A DNA stretch of 52,488 nucleotides. Origin: DAOTTI01 sp034437795 (GTDB taxonomy: Bacteria; Chloroflexota; UBA11872; UBA12225). How positions within the stretch are numbered: the stretch's first letter is position 1; each line of letters opens with the position of its first letter. The notes beneath the pieces were generated by a model. It searched no databases. It had not been told where the DNA came from and was given only the letters and a program-made list of their open reading frames with translations. The stretch covers positions 1-52,488 of the forward strand of contig DAOTTI010000103.1 in NCBI GenBank assembly GCA_034437795.1, read 5' to 3'. Of this stretch, positions 32,448-40,711 are shown one piece after another. The translations under genes and the position numbers were made by a program.

Positions 32448-34199
32448 ATGGCTATTCAGCAGGCACGAATCGAGGTAGATGTGGCACGGCCGCTGGGCGA
32501 GCTGCCGCGCCTGTGGACGTCGTTTGGCTACGACGAACTGAACTGGACGTACACCCCGCGGGGCAAGCGGGCCCTGGCCGCCTTCGCGGCCTTTGCCGAG
32601 CGTCCGTACTACGTGCGGGCGCACAACCTGCTCACCAGTGGGCGTGGCTTCTCCTGGCCCCACTGGGGCTCCGGCAACGTCTACCACGAGGACGCCGCCG
32701 GCAATCCGGTCTACGACTGGACCATCGTCGACCAGGTCTTCGACGCCTACCACGAAGCGGGCTTCAAGCCCCTGGTGGAGCTCGGCTTTACCCCGCAGTC
32801 CCTGGTGCCGCCCGACGCGACCCTGCCGTTTACACGCAGCCCGTCTCAGTACGGGCCATACGAGGCCGGCCTGTGGAGCTTTCCCCCGCGCGACAACCGG
32901 CGCTGGGAGGAGCTGATGTATCAGCTGGCGCGCCATTGCCTGGAGCGTTACGGGGAGGACGAGGTAGCGTCGTGGTACTGGGAGGTCTGGAACGAGCCAG
33001 ACATCTCCTACTGGCGGGGCACGCTGGAGCAGTACTGCACGCTGTACGACCACACCGTCGCCGGCCTGACCCGCGCGCTGCCTGAGATCAAGGTGGGGGG
33101 CCCGGCCGTCACCGGGGGCGAGAGGGCGGCCTCGTTCATGGACGGCTTCCTCGCCCACTGCGCTGGCCGGGGCAAGCACCCGACCAACGCGGTGACCGGC
33201 CGGCGGGGGACGCGACTGGACTTCATCACCTTTCACACCAAGGGGTCCGGCTTTGGCCGGCGCTATGGCCCGCTCTCCGACGACGGCGCGCGCTTCGACT
33301 GGGGCGGCGACGTGCAGGGCGTGGGGCGGGTGGAGACGCCCCGCCAGTCGCCGTCGCGGCGCAAGATGCTCACCGAGATCCGCGCCCACCTGCGCACCGC
33401 CGCGCGCTATCCAGAGTTCCGCCGGCTGCCCGTCTTCGTCGACGAGTGCGACCCCTGCGTGCCGGCGCACTATAGCCGCTACGACAACCCCAACTTCGGC
33501 TTCCGCAATACGGCGTACTATCCGGCGATCATGGCCTCGGTGTTCAAGCGGCTGATGGACCTCAACGATCGGCTGCCGGATGCGCCGGACGTGGCGCTGG
33601 CGACGTCATGGGCCTTCTACTTCGAAGGCGAGCGCTTCTTCGAAGGGTTCCGCGAGTTCTTTACGGCTGAGAACATTGAGCTGCCGCTCCTCAACGGCTA
33701 CCGCCTGCTGGCGCGCCTGGGACGCACCCGCCTGGCGCTCGTGTCCGACGCCACCTGGCCTATCGATCAGCTCGACCAGCTTGGCGGCGAGGCAGGGCAG
33801 CGCTCCGACGCGGAGGTGGATGGATTGGCGGCGCTCGGCGAGGGCGACGCCGGCCCGCGGGTGACGGCGCTGGTCTGGCATCACGAGGACGACCAGTATG
33901 CCAAGGCGCCGCCGGCGGAGGTCACCATCACCGTCCACAACCTGCCGTTCGACGCGGCGCGGGCGTACATCCGCCACTGGCGGATCGACGAGACGCACAG
34001 CAACGCCTACACCATCTGGCAGGCGATGGGCCGTCCCCAGAACCCGACGGCCGCCCAGCTGGCGGAGCTCAGGCGGCGCCAGGGGCTGGAGGATGGTCCG
34101 GCCGTGGCGATAGAGGCCGCCGGCCCACGGCAGCTCGGGCTCCGCCTCTCCCTGCCCCTGCACGCGCTCTCGCTCCTGGAGGTCTCGCCTGGTGGGTAG
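32448..34199 (+). CDS. Glycoside hydrolase family 39 (beta-xylosidase-like)
   Basis: A 583-residue TIM-barrel retaining glycosidase. The acid/base Glu183 lies in YWEVWNEPD and the nucleophile Glu333 in LPVFVDECDP. The N-terminal WTSFGYDELNWTY and YVRAHNLLTS are typical of GH39. A beta-sandwich C-terminus follows from about residue 440. Members act on beta-xylosides or alpha-iduronides; xylo-oligosaccharides are the likelier substrate, by family frequency. There is no signal peptide, so it probably acts in the cytoplasm on imported oligosaccharides. The sugar-binding protein follows after 67 bases and the two probably act together. Confidence 0.9.
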   Translation: MAIQQARIEVDVARPLGELPRLWTSFGYDELNWTYTPRGKRALAAFAAFAERPYYVRAHNLLTSGRGFSWPHWGSGNVYHEDAAGNPVYDWTIVDQVFDAYHEAGFKPLVELGFTPQSLVPPDATLPFTRSPSQYGPYEAGLWSFPPRDNRRWEELMYQLARHCLERYGEDEVASWYWEVWNEPDISYWRGTLEQYCTLYDHTVAGLTRALPEIKVGGPAVTGGERAASFMDGFLAHCAGRGKHPTNAVTGRRGTRLDFITFHTKGSGFGRRYGPLSDDGARFDWGGDVQGVGRVETPRQSPSRRKMLTEIRAHLRTAARYPEFRRLPVFVDECDPCVPAHYSRYDNPNFGFRNTAYYPAIMASVFKRLMDLNDRLPDAPDVALATSWAFYFEGERFFEGFREFFTAENIELPLLNGYRLLARLGRTRLALVSDATWPIDQLDQLGGEAGQRSDAEVDGLAALGEGDAGPRVTALVWHHEDDQYAKAPPAEVTITVHNLPFDAARAYIRHWRIDETHSNAYTIWQAMGRPQNPTAAQLAELRRRQGLEDGPAVAIEAAGPRQLGLRLSLPLHALSLLEVSPGG

Positions 34200-34266
34200 C
34201 CGGCGCATTGACCGATTGACCGGCGGCTGCCAGCGGAGTAGCCTACGGGGTAAGGAGGTGCAGTCT

Positions 34267-35655
34267 ATGGCTAGGGTTCAGGGCTCCTTACTCGTTCGGG
34301 AGCTGGCGACGCGGCGAACCGCCTTGCGCTCCCTGGTGGGAGCGGGCGGCGCGCTCGCCGCCGCCTGCTCGCCCGGCGCGGCGCCTGCTCCGGCCGGCCC
34401 GGCCGCCGGGCGGGGGCGGAACGTCACCCTCCAGGTGATCTATCCGCCGACCTCGGAAGCAGACCGCGAGATCTTCACTCGCATCTTCCGCAACTTCGAA
34501 GAGCAGCATCGCGGCATCACCATCATGTACGACGACGCAGCCATCGGCCACGGCGACCGGCTGGTCGAGAAGCTGGTCACCACCGTCTCCGGCGGCACGC
34601 CGTACGACGTCTCGCTCATCCATCCCAGCTGGGCGACCTCGCTCCTCTCCAAAGGGTTCTTCCTGGAGCTGAGCGACCGGATGCGGAAGGATCGGGCGCT
34701 GCGCCCCGACGACATCCTGCCGTACTGCCTGCAGTTCTACCAGTGGGCCGGCAAGCAGTACGGGCTCCCCTACTACTCCGGTCCAGGACTGTTCTTCTTT
34801 AACAAGTCGCTGTTCGACCAGTATGGGGTCAAGACGCCGGACAAGTACGAGCGAGAAGGGAAGTGGACGTGGGAGACGTTCCTGGACGTGGCCAGGCAAC
34901 TGACCAGGCGAAACGCAGACCCACCAATCTATGGCTACGAGCGGGTCGATCAGGGCTTGCAGTGGTACCTCTCCGTCCCGATCTGGGCGCATGGCGGCGA
35001 GATCACCACCGCCGACGAGAAGGAGTCGAAGCTCCACGAGCCGGGCGCAGTGGAGGCGCTACAGTTCCAGATCGACCTGATCAGGACGCACAAGGTGGTG
35101 CCGGTCGGCGACGAGGTGAACGCGATCCCGAACCCAGGTGGCCGGCGGATCAGCTCCGGCAGGCTGGGGCTGATGTACGGGGGCAAGTTCTACATTCCTG
35201 ACTTCAAAGGACACGTGAACTTTGAGATGGGGGTTGTGCCGGTACCCAAGGGGCCCAAGGGTCGCGCCACGCGCGACGGCAACAATGGCTTCGGCCTGCT
35301 GAAGGAGGCCAAGCAGCACGACGAAAGCTACACCCTGGCCGCGTACTTTACCCACTGGGAGGGCGGGGGCAGGCGCCTGATGGAGTCCGGCCGGCCACAG
35401 CCGGTGCGCAAGTCGGTCTACGACGACGGCTCGTTCAAGAAGCTGCTGCAGCCGTGGGAAGTGCCTTACTACGACGCCTACGTAGAAACGGCCAGGATCG
35501 TGCGCGTGTGGCGGATCCCGCGGGCCGGGCCGCAGTTCCAGAGCGTGTTCAATGAAGCCTGGACCGCCATGGTGAACGGCGAGCGCGCTGCCAAGGCGGC
35601 GATGGATGAGCTCCGGCCGCGGCTGAACGAGCTGCTCCGCCAGGCCGGAACCTGA
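34267..35655 (+). CDS. Extracellular sugar-binding lipoprotein of an ABC importer
   Basis: The 462-residue protein is a family 1 solute-binding protein. AAGGAGGTG lies seven bases before the ATG at 34267; the frame is open to 34192, but the ribosome site decides. The N-terminus has twin arginines (TRRTALRSLVGAGGALAAACSPG) and a lipobox Cys, so it is probably exported, perhaps by Tat, and lipidated. The mature part starts with VTLQVIYPPTSEADREIFTR, then GGTPYDVSLIHPSWATSLLS, YGLPYYSGPGLFFFNKSLFD and the C-terminal FNEAWTAMVNGERAAKAAMDE. No permease genes follow, so its transporter must be elsewhere, possibly the operon at the start of the window. The neighbouring GH39 suggests a plant-type oligosaccharide. 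Confidence 0.92.
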   Translation: MARVQGSLLVRELATRRTALRSLVGAGGALAAACSPGAAPAPAGPAAGRGRNVTLQVIYPPTSEADREIFTRIFRNFEEQHRGITIMYDDAAIGHGDRLVEKLVTTVSGGTPYDVSLIHPSWATSLLSKGFFLELSDRMRKDRALRPDDILPYCLQFYQWAGKQYGLPYYSGPGLFFFNKSLFDQYGVKTPDKYEREGKWTWETFLDVARQLTRRNADPPIYGYERVDQGLQWYLSVPIWAHGGEITTADEKESKLHEPGAVEALQFQIDLIRTHKVVPVGDEVNAIPNPGGRRISSGRLGLMYGGKFYIPDFKGHVNFEMGVVPVPKGPKGRATRDGNNGFGLLKEAKQHDESYTLAAYFTHWEGGGRRLMESGRPQPVRKSVYDDGSFKKLLQPWEVPYYDAYVETARIVRVWRIPRAGPQFQSVFNEAWTAMVNGERAAKAAMDELRPRLNELLRQAGT

Positions 35656-35778
35656 GCTGCTGCCAGCGCCATCGTGGAGCTGGTCAGCCGGTCCTTCGAT
35701 ACCCGACAGTACGGCGCTGAAGAGACCGAACGGCCGGTGCTTGGCTCGGATCCGTCACAGTGGAGCCCTGACCCTGGT

Positions 35779-35798
35779 CCTCTCCCCCATAGGGAGAC
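35779..35798. repeat. Dispersed CTCTCCC/GGGAGA hairpin repeat
   Basis: CTCTCCCCCATAGGGAGA lies in the convergent gap (35656-35856) between the binding-protein and cysteine synthase genes. It may slow transcription from both sides, but there is no T-run. Confidence 0.5.
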
Positions 35799-35856
35799 GG
35801 AACGCCGTCGCCGGCCCCGAAGCATCCGGGTGGGCGGCGTGATGGCGCTCGGCGGG

Positions 35857-36939
35857 TCACCACCACACCTTCTGCCGCACCGCCTCCTGCGCGCGGGCGA
35901 GGGGCGTCGACCACACGCCCAGGCTCAGGTACTTCCAGCCGCTATCGGCGAAGAGGCAGACGATCTCGCCCTGCTCCAGGCGCTGGGCCACCCGCAGGGC
36001 GGCGTGGAGCACCGCGCCGGACGAGATGCCGGCAAAGATGCCTTCCTGCTCGGTGAGGCGCCGCGTCATAACCAGGGAGTCGTCGGAGGTGACCAGGAAC
36101 TTGCGGTCCAGCACGGAGGCGTCCAGCACCGGCGGGATGAAGCCCTCAGCCAGGCTCCGCAGGCCCTGCACCGAATCCCCCGGGTGGGGCTCGGCGGCAA
36201 TGACCTGCACCTCCGGCCGCACGTCCTTCAAGAACCGGCCGGTGCCGGTGAGCGTCCCTCCCGTGCCCAGGCCGGCAACAAAGTGGGTCACCGATGGCAG
36301 GTCCCGCACGATCTCCGGCCCCGTGGTCTCGTAATGGGCGCGGGGATTGGCTTCATTGCCGTACTGGTAGGGCATGTAGAACCGCTCCGGCTCAGCGGCC
36401 ACCAGTGCCCGGGCGCGCCGGATGGCGCCATTGGAGCCGTACGCCGCCGGCGTCAGCTCGATCTCGGCGCCGAAGAGCTCCAGGAGCTGCCGGCGCTCGA
36501 CGCTCACGTTCTCCGGCAGCACGGCCATGAAGCGGTAGCCCCGCCGGCGCGCCAGCATGGCCAGCGCGATCCCCGTATTGCCGCTCGTCGGCTCCAGGAT
36601 GGTGCGGGGCGTGCCCGGATAGAGGTCGCCCCGCGCCTCCGCCTCGTCGAGCATGTACAGGGCGATGCGGTCTTTCACGCTGCCGGATGGGTTGGCCCCT
36701 TCCAGCTTGGCCCACAGGCGCACGCCCGGGCGCGGGCTGAAGGTCGGGAGCTCCACCAGCGGCGTGTTGCCGATGGCCCGCTCGATCGTCGTCCGGCTGC
36801 CGCCACGCGCCGCTGCCGCGCGCCGGTCGAGCGCGATCCGCTCCGCGCCGCGCCCGTCCGCGCATCCTTGCGCCTGCTGTACTGGCTGCTGCTCCTGCAT
36901 GATCCGCGACCGTCCCCCGGGGCCCCGGCCGGCGCTCAC
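35857..36939 (-). CDS. cysM: Cysteine synthase, CysM-like
   Basis: A 360-residue PLP enzyme of the beta family. The PLP Lys89 lies in EGANPSGSVKDRIA, the substrate loop is PTSGNTGIALAM, and the phosphate loop GTGGTLTGTGR is clear. It forms cysteine from O-acetylserine or O-phosphoserine. The adjacent sulfur-carrier gene upstream suggests the mycobacterial CysM-type reaction, with thiocarboxylate as sulfur donor. The GTG at 36939 lies seven bases after a TATAGA sequence; an ATG at 36900 is the alternative, since the first 45 or so residues are not conserved. The gene is convergent with the binding-protein gene. Confidence 0.9.
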   Translation of the reverse strand: MSAGRGPGGRSRIMQEQQPVQQAQGCADGRGAERIALDRRAAAARGGSRTTIERAIGNTPLVELPTFSPRPGVRLWAKLEGANPSGSVKDRIALYMLDEAEARGDLYPGTPRTILEPTSGNTGIALAMLARRRGYRFMAVLPENVSVERRQLLELFGAEIELTPAAYGSNGAIRRARALVAAEPERFYMPYQYGNEANPRAHYETTGPEIVRDLPSVTHFVAGLGTGGTLTGTGRFLKDVRPEVQVIAAEPHPGDSVQGLRSLAEGFIPPVLDASVLDRKFLVTSDDSLVMTRRLTEQEGIFAGISSGAVLHAALRVAQRLEQGEIVCLFADSGWKYLSLGVWSTPLARAQEAVRQKVWW

Positions 36940-36946
36940 CCTGGCC

Positions 36947-36952
36947 TCTATA
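36947..36952 (-). promoter_or_regulatory. Possible -10 box of cysM
   Basis: ACGGTATAGA on the minus strand ends seven bases before the GTG at 36939. The ACGGTA start agrees with the other boxes in this window, but the final T of TANNNT is missing. Confidence 0.3.
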
Positions 36953-37023
36953 CCGTCGCCGGCAGAGCACTGATCCTGCCCCAGCTGACGAGACCTCCCC
37001 AGGCAAGCGCTCGCGCGGCGGCC

Positions 37024-37299
37024 TCAGCCACCGGCCACCGCCGGCAAGATGGAGATCTGGTCCGTCTCGTCTACCGGCGTTTCCAATCTCTGCAGATAGC
37101 GTACATCCTCGTCGTTCACGTAGACGTTGACGAAGCGCCGCAGCTCGCCGGTCTCGGTATCGACCAGCTGGGCGGCAAACCCTGGATGCCGGCGATCGAT
37201 CTCGGTAATGATCTCGCGGACGGTCCGCCCGCTGGCGACCAGGACCCGCTCATCTCCAACGAGCGGGCGCAGCATGGTCGGGATGTTCACACGTGCCAT
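37024..37299 (-). CDS. MoaD/ThiS-type sulfur carrier, CysO-like
   Basis: A 91-residue ubiquitin-fold protein ending in the Gly-Gly that is adenylated and turned into a thiocarboxylate. It has ARVNIPTMLRPLVGD, the central RTVREIITEIDRRHPGF and FVNVYVNDEDVRYLQ, and DQISILPAVAGG at the end. In mycobacteria CysO gives its sulfur to CysM, and the two genes lie side by side, as here (84 bases apart, same strand). No Mec-type protease or activating enzyme is seen here. MoaD or ThiS roles remain possible. Confidence 0.85.
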   Translation of the reverse strand: MARVNIPTMLRPLVGDERVLVASGRTVREIITEIDRRHPGFAAQLVDTETGELRRFVNVYVNDEDVRYLQRLETPVDETDQISILPAVAGG

Positions 37300-37338
37300 A
37301 GAGAGTTGCTCGCTCCCCTTACATCCTGCTCAGCACAG

Positions 37339-37344
37339 ACTGTA
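37339..37344 (-). promoter_or_regulatory. -10 box of the sulfur-carrier gene
   Basis: GACGGTACAGT on the minus strand, with TACAGT ending 39 bases before the ATG. AAGGGGAG lies between, 13 bases from the start, so this gene would have a normal leader. Confidence 0.4.
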
Positions 37345-38041
37345 CCGTCTGCACCGCCTGAAGTGCGCCCCACGGAGCGCCGCCACGTGGCTCGGAGAGT
37401 GTCCCACCGTCGGAACGCCTGCGCCACCGCGGCAGTTCGGAGGAAGGATGGACCTCACCCCCTGGCCCCCTCTCCGACACGAAGAGGGGGGACGACGGCC
37501 GAGAGGAGAGGACCTTACACGCGGCAACGCGGTTTCCCCCGCTCCGACACGGTGCCCTGCGGTGGGGCACCCCAGGCGGAGCTACGGTCATAGCCTTGCA
37601 CAGCTTATTCATGCCCGTTCTTCGGGGCGACCCTGCGCAAAGACCCCGACGGCCATAGCCTTGCACGGATTATTCATGACCAGAGCCCTCACCCTGGCCC
37701 CCTCCCAGAGGAAGAGGGAACGCCTCGCCAGCCGTGAACCATCCTGGCGAGCGCCATCCGGAATGGGGGGCACAGCCGGAGGTGCAGGCTGAAGTTGCGT
37801 GGCTCTGCCGGCGCAGCCGGCTGAACGGGAGGGCCCGCTTGAGCGGGCTTGGCACCTCTAGCCGGACCGCTTTACCGGCCGGCATGCGGCCCCGTGTAAC
37901 GGACAACTACCCCGAACAGCCTCCTGTCTCCTGCCGTCCAACCCTGTGGCACGTTTCTTGCATGAACTGCCGACTTCGACGCGGCGCGTGTATCGGGACT
38001 GTTACATGCGGCCGGTAGTCCAGCCCTGACGTGAGCCGAAC
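37345..38041. repeat. Repeat-rich intergenic region
   Basis: About 700 bases without a gene. Two hairpin-family copies lie at 37453-37491 (CCTCACCCCCTGGCCCCCTC, then TCCGACACGAAGAGGGGG) and 37685-37719 (CCTCACCCTGGCCCCCTCCC). A 30-base direct repeat, containing CATAGCCTTGCAC and TTATTCATG, lies at 37585-37614 and 37650-37679. A strong hairpin GCCCGC-TTGA-GCGGGC lies at 37833-37848. A long open frame on the minus strand is only repeat sequence. Confidence 0.7.
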
Positions 38042-38599
38042 GTGAGGCCAGAAGCATCGTCGGAGATTTCCCAGGAGCGCGCCAGGAGCACCGCGAGAGC
38101 CGCACCAGCCCGTCACTCAAGCCCATCGCTACCGTTGGGGAACGCGAGGCCAAGGGCATTGGGGCGAGTCCAGCCTGAGCAAGCCGAACGGTTGCAGGCA
38201 GCGGATGGCCGGCCGGCGTCACGGATCCTGATCGTCGAGGACGACGAATACATCCGTGCCCTGGCCTGCGCGGCGCTAGCCGACGATGGCTATGACGTGC
38301 TCGAGGCGGCGAATGGCGCCGCCGCCCTGGACCTGATCAAGCTGTACCCGCCCAGCCTGATCATCCTGGACATGAACATGCCGGTGATGAATGGCTGGGA
38401 GTTCGTCCGGCGCTACCGGCAGCTGCCCTTTCCCCACGCGCCGATCATCGTCTTCACTGCAGCCGGCGACGCCGCGCTCCGCGCCGCCGAGATCGACGCC
38501 AGCGGCATTCTGGGCAAACCGTTCGATCTGGACGATCTCTCCGCGCTGGTACGCAAGTACGTGCAGCCCTCCCGCCCGCGGCGCAAGGACCCACGCTAG
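38042..38599 (+). CDS. Single-domain response regulator (CheY-like)
   Basis: The receiver domain occupies residues about 62-178: RILIVEDDEYIRALACAALA, phospho-acceptor Asp in LIILDMNMPVMNGWEF, the Thr in IIVFTAAGDAA and the Lys in GILGKPFDLDDL. There is no output domain. The first 60 residues from the GTG at 38042 are Ala/Arg-rich and unconserved; a TTG near 38134 would give a shorter protein. No ribosome site decides between them. It stands alone, with no kinase beside it. Confidence 0.85.
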   Translation: MRPEASSEISQERARSTARAAPARHSSPSLPLGNARPRALGRVQPEQAERLQAADGRPASRILIVEDDEYIRALACAALADDGYDVLEAANGAAALDLIKLYPPSLIILDMNMPVMNGWEFVRRYRQLPFPHAPIIVFTAAGDAALRAAEIDASGILGKPFDLDDLSALVRKYVQPSRPRRKDPR

Positions 38600-38650
38600 C
38601 CTGGTTTCTTCACGAGCGGAGCGCTCACGCCGCTCGCTTCGCGGGCCCCG

Positions 38651-38707
38651 GCTCTCCCTTTGGGAGAGGGGGCTCCTCGCCGGTTGGGAGAGGGGGCTCC
38701 TCGCCGG
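38651..38707. repeat. Hairpin repeat with a 24-base tandem duplication
   Basis: CTCTCCCTTTGGGAGAG is followed by two exact copies of TTGGGAGAGGGGGCTCCTCG plus CCGG, at 38660-38683 and 38684-38707. It lies in the convergent gap (38600-38812) after the receiver gene. Confidence 0.7.
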
Positions 38708-38812
38708 CCAGAATAGCCCAGATGAGCGCTCCCGGCGAGTCGCCGCCCAGTGCCGCGTGGCCCGTTCATGCGCGCTCCTGGGCGGGCGCAGAACCGGTGC
38801 CGGCCGGCGCCA

Positions 38813-39256
38813 TCAGGCCGCCACGGCCCGGCGCACGATCTCCACCGTGCCGGCGGCAGGATCGACGCGCACCCAGTCGCCGGTGCGGATGGTAGTGACG
38901 GGATCCGACTGGAGGCGGTGCAGCACGGCCACGCCGGCCAGCACCGCCCCCTGCACCATCACGGGGTTCGTGGCGCGGAAGAGGATGGCCAGCGGCGCCT
39001 TGCCGCGCGACACCATGTCCAGCAGCATCCACGAGGTGGCAATGCCGCCCTTGGCCGTGGTGCAGACCAGCACCTTGCCCACCAGGCTCTGCCCGTACAG
39101 GTCATGCCCCTGGCGCGAGAACACCCCGCGGTCGCGGTCCACGTCGTACCGCGCGCTAAACCCGTGCTGGGAGACCAGCGCCTCGCCCTCCACGACCGGT
39201 CCCACGCCGGGTGGCCCGCGCAAGAGCAGCCGGTCTCGAGCCAGCGGTTCAGCCAT
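38813..39256 (-). CDS. Aconitase X small (swivel) subunit
   Basis: A 147-residue DUF126-type swivelling domain. GPVVEGEALVSQHGFSARYD, then VLVCTTAKGGIATSWMLLDM, with the conserved Ser, and the closing DWVRVDPAAGTVEI agree with the family. It pairs with the large subunit encoded 21 bases upstream. Split AcnX enzymes include phosphomevalonate dehydratase of archaea and cis-3-hydroxyproline dehydratase of bacteria; neither can be chosen from sequence alone. Confidence 0.88.
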   Translation of the reverse strand: MAEPLARDRLLLRGPPGVGPVVEGEALVSQHGFSARYDVDRDRGVFSRQGHDLYGQSLVGKVLVCTTAKGGIATSWMLLDMVSRGKAPLAILFRATNPVMVQGAVLAGVAVLHRLQSDPVTTIRTGDWVRVDPAAGTVEIVRRAVAA

Positions 39257-39277
39257 CGACCCTCCTCCGCAGTGGCG

Positions 39278-40537
39278 CTAACCAGTGCCGATGAACTCGC
39301 CCCGAACGGCGGCTTCGACGCATTCGTCGGTGGGCCGGAAGACCGGATTGTAGCCGTAGCCGGCGATGATGTTCGCCAGCTTGGCGGAATCGGTCAGAAT
39401 GGTGCGGTAGCCGTGGCGCTGGGCCAGCTCGCGGGCGGTCATGATGTAGTAGCAGACCCCCGTGAGCACCGTCCCGCCCGCCTCTTCCACTACCCTGGTA
39501 TAGCCGAGCTGGTCAGCCAGGGCCTTCACCGCGCCGCTCGTGGTCAGGAGCAGGCGCGTGCGCGTGCTCACCCGCTGGCCCTGGAGCAGGCGGGCCAGGT
39601 CGCGGAACTCGAACAGCGAGAGCTGGGGCGTGCCGAACACCACCAGATCCACCTGCTTCTTCTCCGGCACAAAGCTGGCGTAGGTGCGGGCCAGCGCGCC
39701 CGGCTCCACCACCAGCTCCCGCTCCGGCCTGGTGCCGTCGAGGGCGTCGGCGACCGACCGCGCTTCGGGCGTCATCCCGACCAGGTGGAACATGGCCAGC
39801 GAGCCGTAGCTGGCCAGGGCCGCGCCGAACTGCTTAAGCTGGTCCGCGCCCGGCTGGAGGCCGGCGGCGCGATCCTCGAAGACGAAGACGGGCACCTGCC
39901 AGTAGTCGTTCACCAGCCGGCCGACGTAGCAGCCCAGCGCGCCCCAATCAGCCGTGGTGCGGGGCGCGTCCTGGACCCGCACCAGGATGGTGCCGCGGCG
40001 CTGCTGGGGCAGGTGGTAGCCATAGCGGGGCACGCGCCCCGTCATGGCCGCGTGCAGCGCCGCCGGCCCGGCCTCGAAATTGGAGCGGGCGCCGGCCACC
40101 GAGTTGGCCCAGATGACGGTGCCGGTGTCGCCCCAGGCCAGGTGCTCGCCGAAGCGGGGCTGGCTGACGATCTGGTAGTTGACGCAGGTGTTCAGCGGGA
40201 GGGCGCCCATCTGGGTGTAGGCCTGGACCAGACGCCGCTCCCATTCGACGAAGCGTGGCTCCTGGCCCAGCGCCTCCCAGTGCGCGAAGTCTACGCTGCG
40301 CGGGTTGATCGTGGCCGGCACGCGGCAGGCCGCTCCCAGGCGCACCAGCTCTTCGACGTAACGCACCCCGGCCTCGCGCATGGCCTCCGCGTCTCCGGCC
40401 AGGTGCACTGAGGTCACCGGCACGAAATCCGCAGCGCCGAAGAAGCGCCCGACTTCGATCTGCTGCTGAAGCGCGCGCCTGGCCGCCTCGCCCCATGCCC
40501 CGGCCAGGATGTCCTGCTCCTCTGCCGTTAGCTTCAT
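39278..40537 (-). CDS. Aconitase X large (catalytic) subunit
   Basis: A 419-residue DUF521-type protein starting MKLTAEEQDILAGAWGEAAR. Family segments include FVPVTSVHLAGDAEAM, CRVPATINPRSVDF, LNTCVNYQIVSQPRFGEHLAWGDTGTVIWANSVAGARSN (given here only as landmarks) and a late TGVCYYI with a Cys that could bind an iron-sulfur cluster. The enzyme dehydrates a hydroxy acid or hydroxyproline. The frame is open to 40609, but the ATG at 40537 is chosen from the conserved N-terminus and the TACATT box 11 bases before it. It is divergent from the large regulator gene, which may control it. Confidence 0.9.
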   Translation of the reverse strand: MKLTAEEQDILAGAWGEAARRALQQQIEVGRFFGAADFVPVTSVHLAGDAEAMREAGVRYVEELVRLGAACRVPATINPRSVDFAHWEALGQEPRFVEWERRLVQAYTQMGALPLNTCVNYQIVSQPRFGEHLAWGDTGTVIWANSVAGARSNFEAGPAALHAAMTGRVPRYGYHLPQQRRGTILVRVQDAPRTTADWGALGCYVGRLVNDYWQVPVFVFEDRAAGLQPGADQLKQFGAALASYGSLAMFHLVGMTPEARSVADALDGTRPERELVVEPGALARTYASFVPEKKQVDLVVFGTPQLSLFEFRDLARLLQGQRVSTRTRLLLTTSGAVKALADQLGYTRVVEEAGGTVLTGVCYYIMTARELAQRHGYRTILTDSAKLANIIAGYGYNPVFRPTDECVEAAVRGEFIGTG

Positions 40538-40548
40538 CGTCGTGGAGC

Positions 40549-40554
40549 AATGTA
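40549..40554 (-). promoter_or_regulatory. -10 box of the aconitase X operon
   Basis: GTACGGTACATT on the minus strand, with TACATT ending 11 bases before the ATG, so the leader is only a few bases long and has no Shine-Dalgarno sequence. Confidence 0.5.
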
Positions 40555-40654
40555 CCGTACGGGGCAGCAGCTCAGCTTTCCTGGACAGTACCCGTCCTTG
40601 CGGTGGCACTATCAGGAGCGGCAGGCTGAGTAGCTATCAGTACACGTACGGTAC
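40552..40654. promoter_or_regulatory. Facing GTACGGTAC sites in a divergent promoter region
   Basis: GTACCGTAC (40552-40560) and its exact reverse complement GTACGGTAC (40646-40654) face each other across 85 bases. The left one overlaps the aconitase X -10 box. The match extends to 11 of 13 bases outward (GTACGGTACATTG and GTACGGTACCTGC). They may be operator sites for the divergently encoded regulator. Confidence 0.4.
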
Positions 40655-40693
40655 CTGCACCCTACCTGGTCTGGACCGCATGGACAAAAGCCC

Positions 40694-40699
40694 TACAAT
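40694..40699 (+). promoter_or_regulatory. -10 box of the large regulator gene
   Basis: TACAAT ends 12 bases before the ATG at 40712. It gives a leader of about five bases; no Shine-Dalgarno sequence is present. Confidence 0.45.
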
Positions 40700-40711
40700 G
40701 GACGGCAAGCT

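Noticed and set aside
29676..33470. Very long minus-strand frame of 1264 codons
   Set aside because: Only the part from the ATG at 32120 codes for the copper oxidase. The upstream part is the antisense of the GH39 gene and the gap, open only because of high GC.
37319..37666. 115-codon minus-strand frame in the repeat region
   Set aside because: It translates the hairpin and direct repeats and has no conserved segment.
37833..37848. GCCCGC-TTGA-GCGGGC hairpin as an intrinsic terminator
   Set aside because: The stem is strong, but no T-run follows and no gene ends nearby on either strand.
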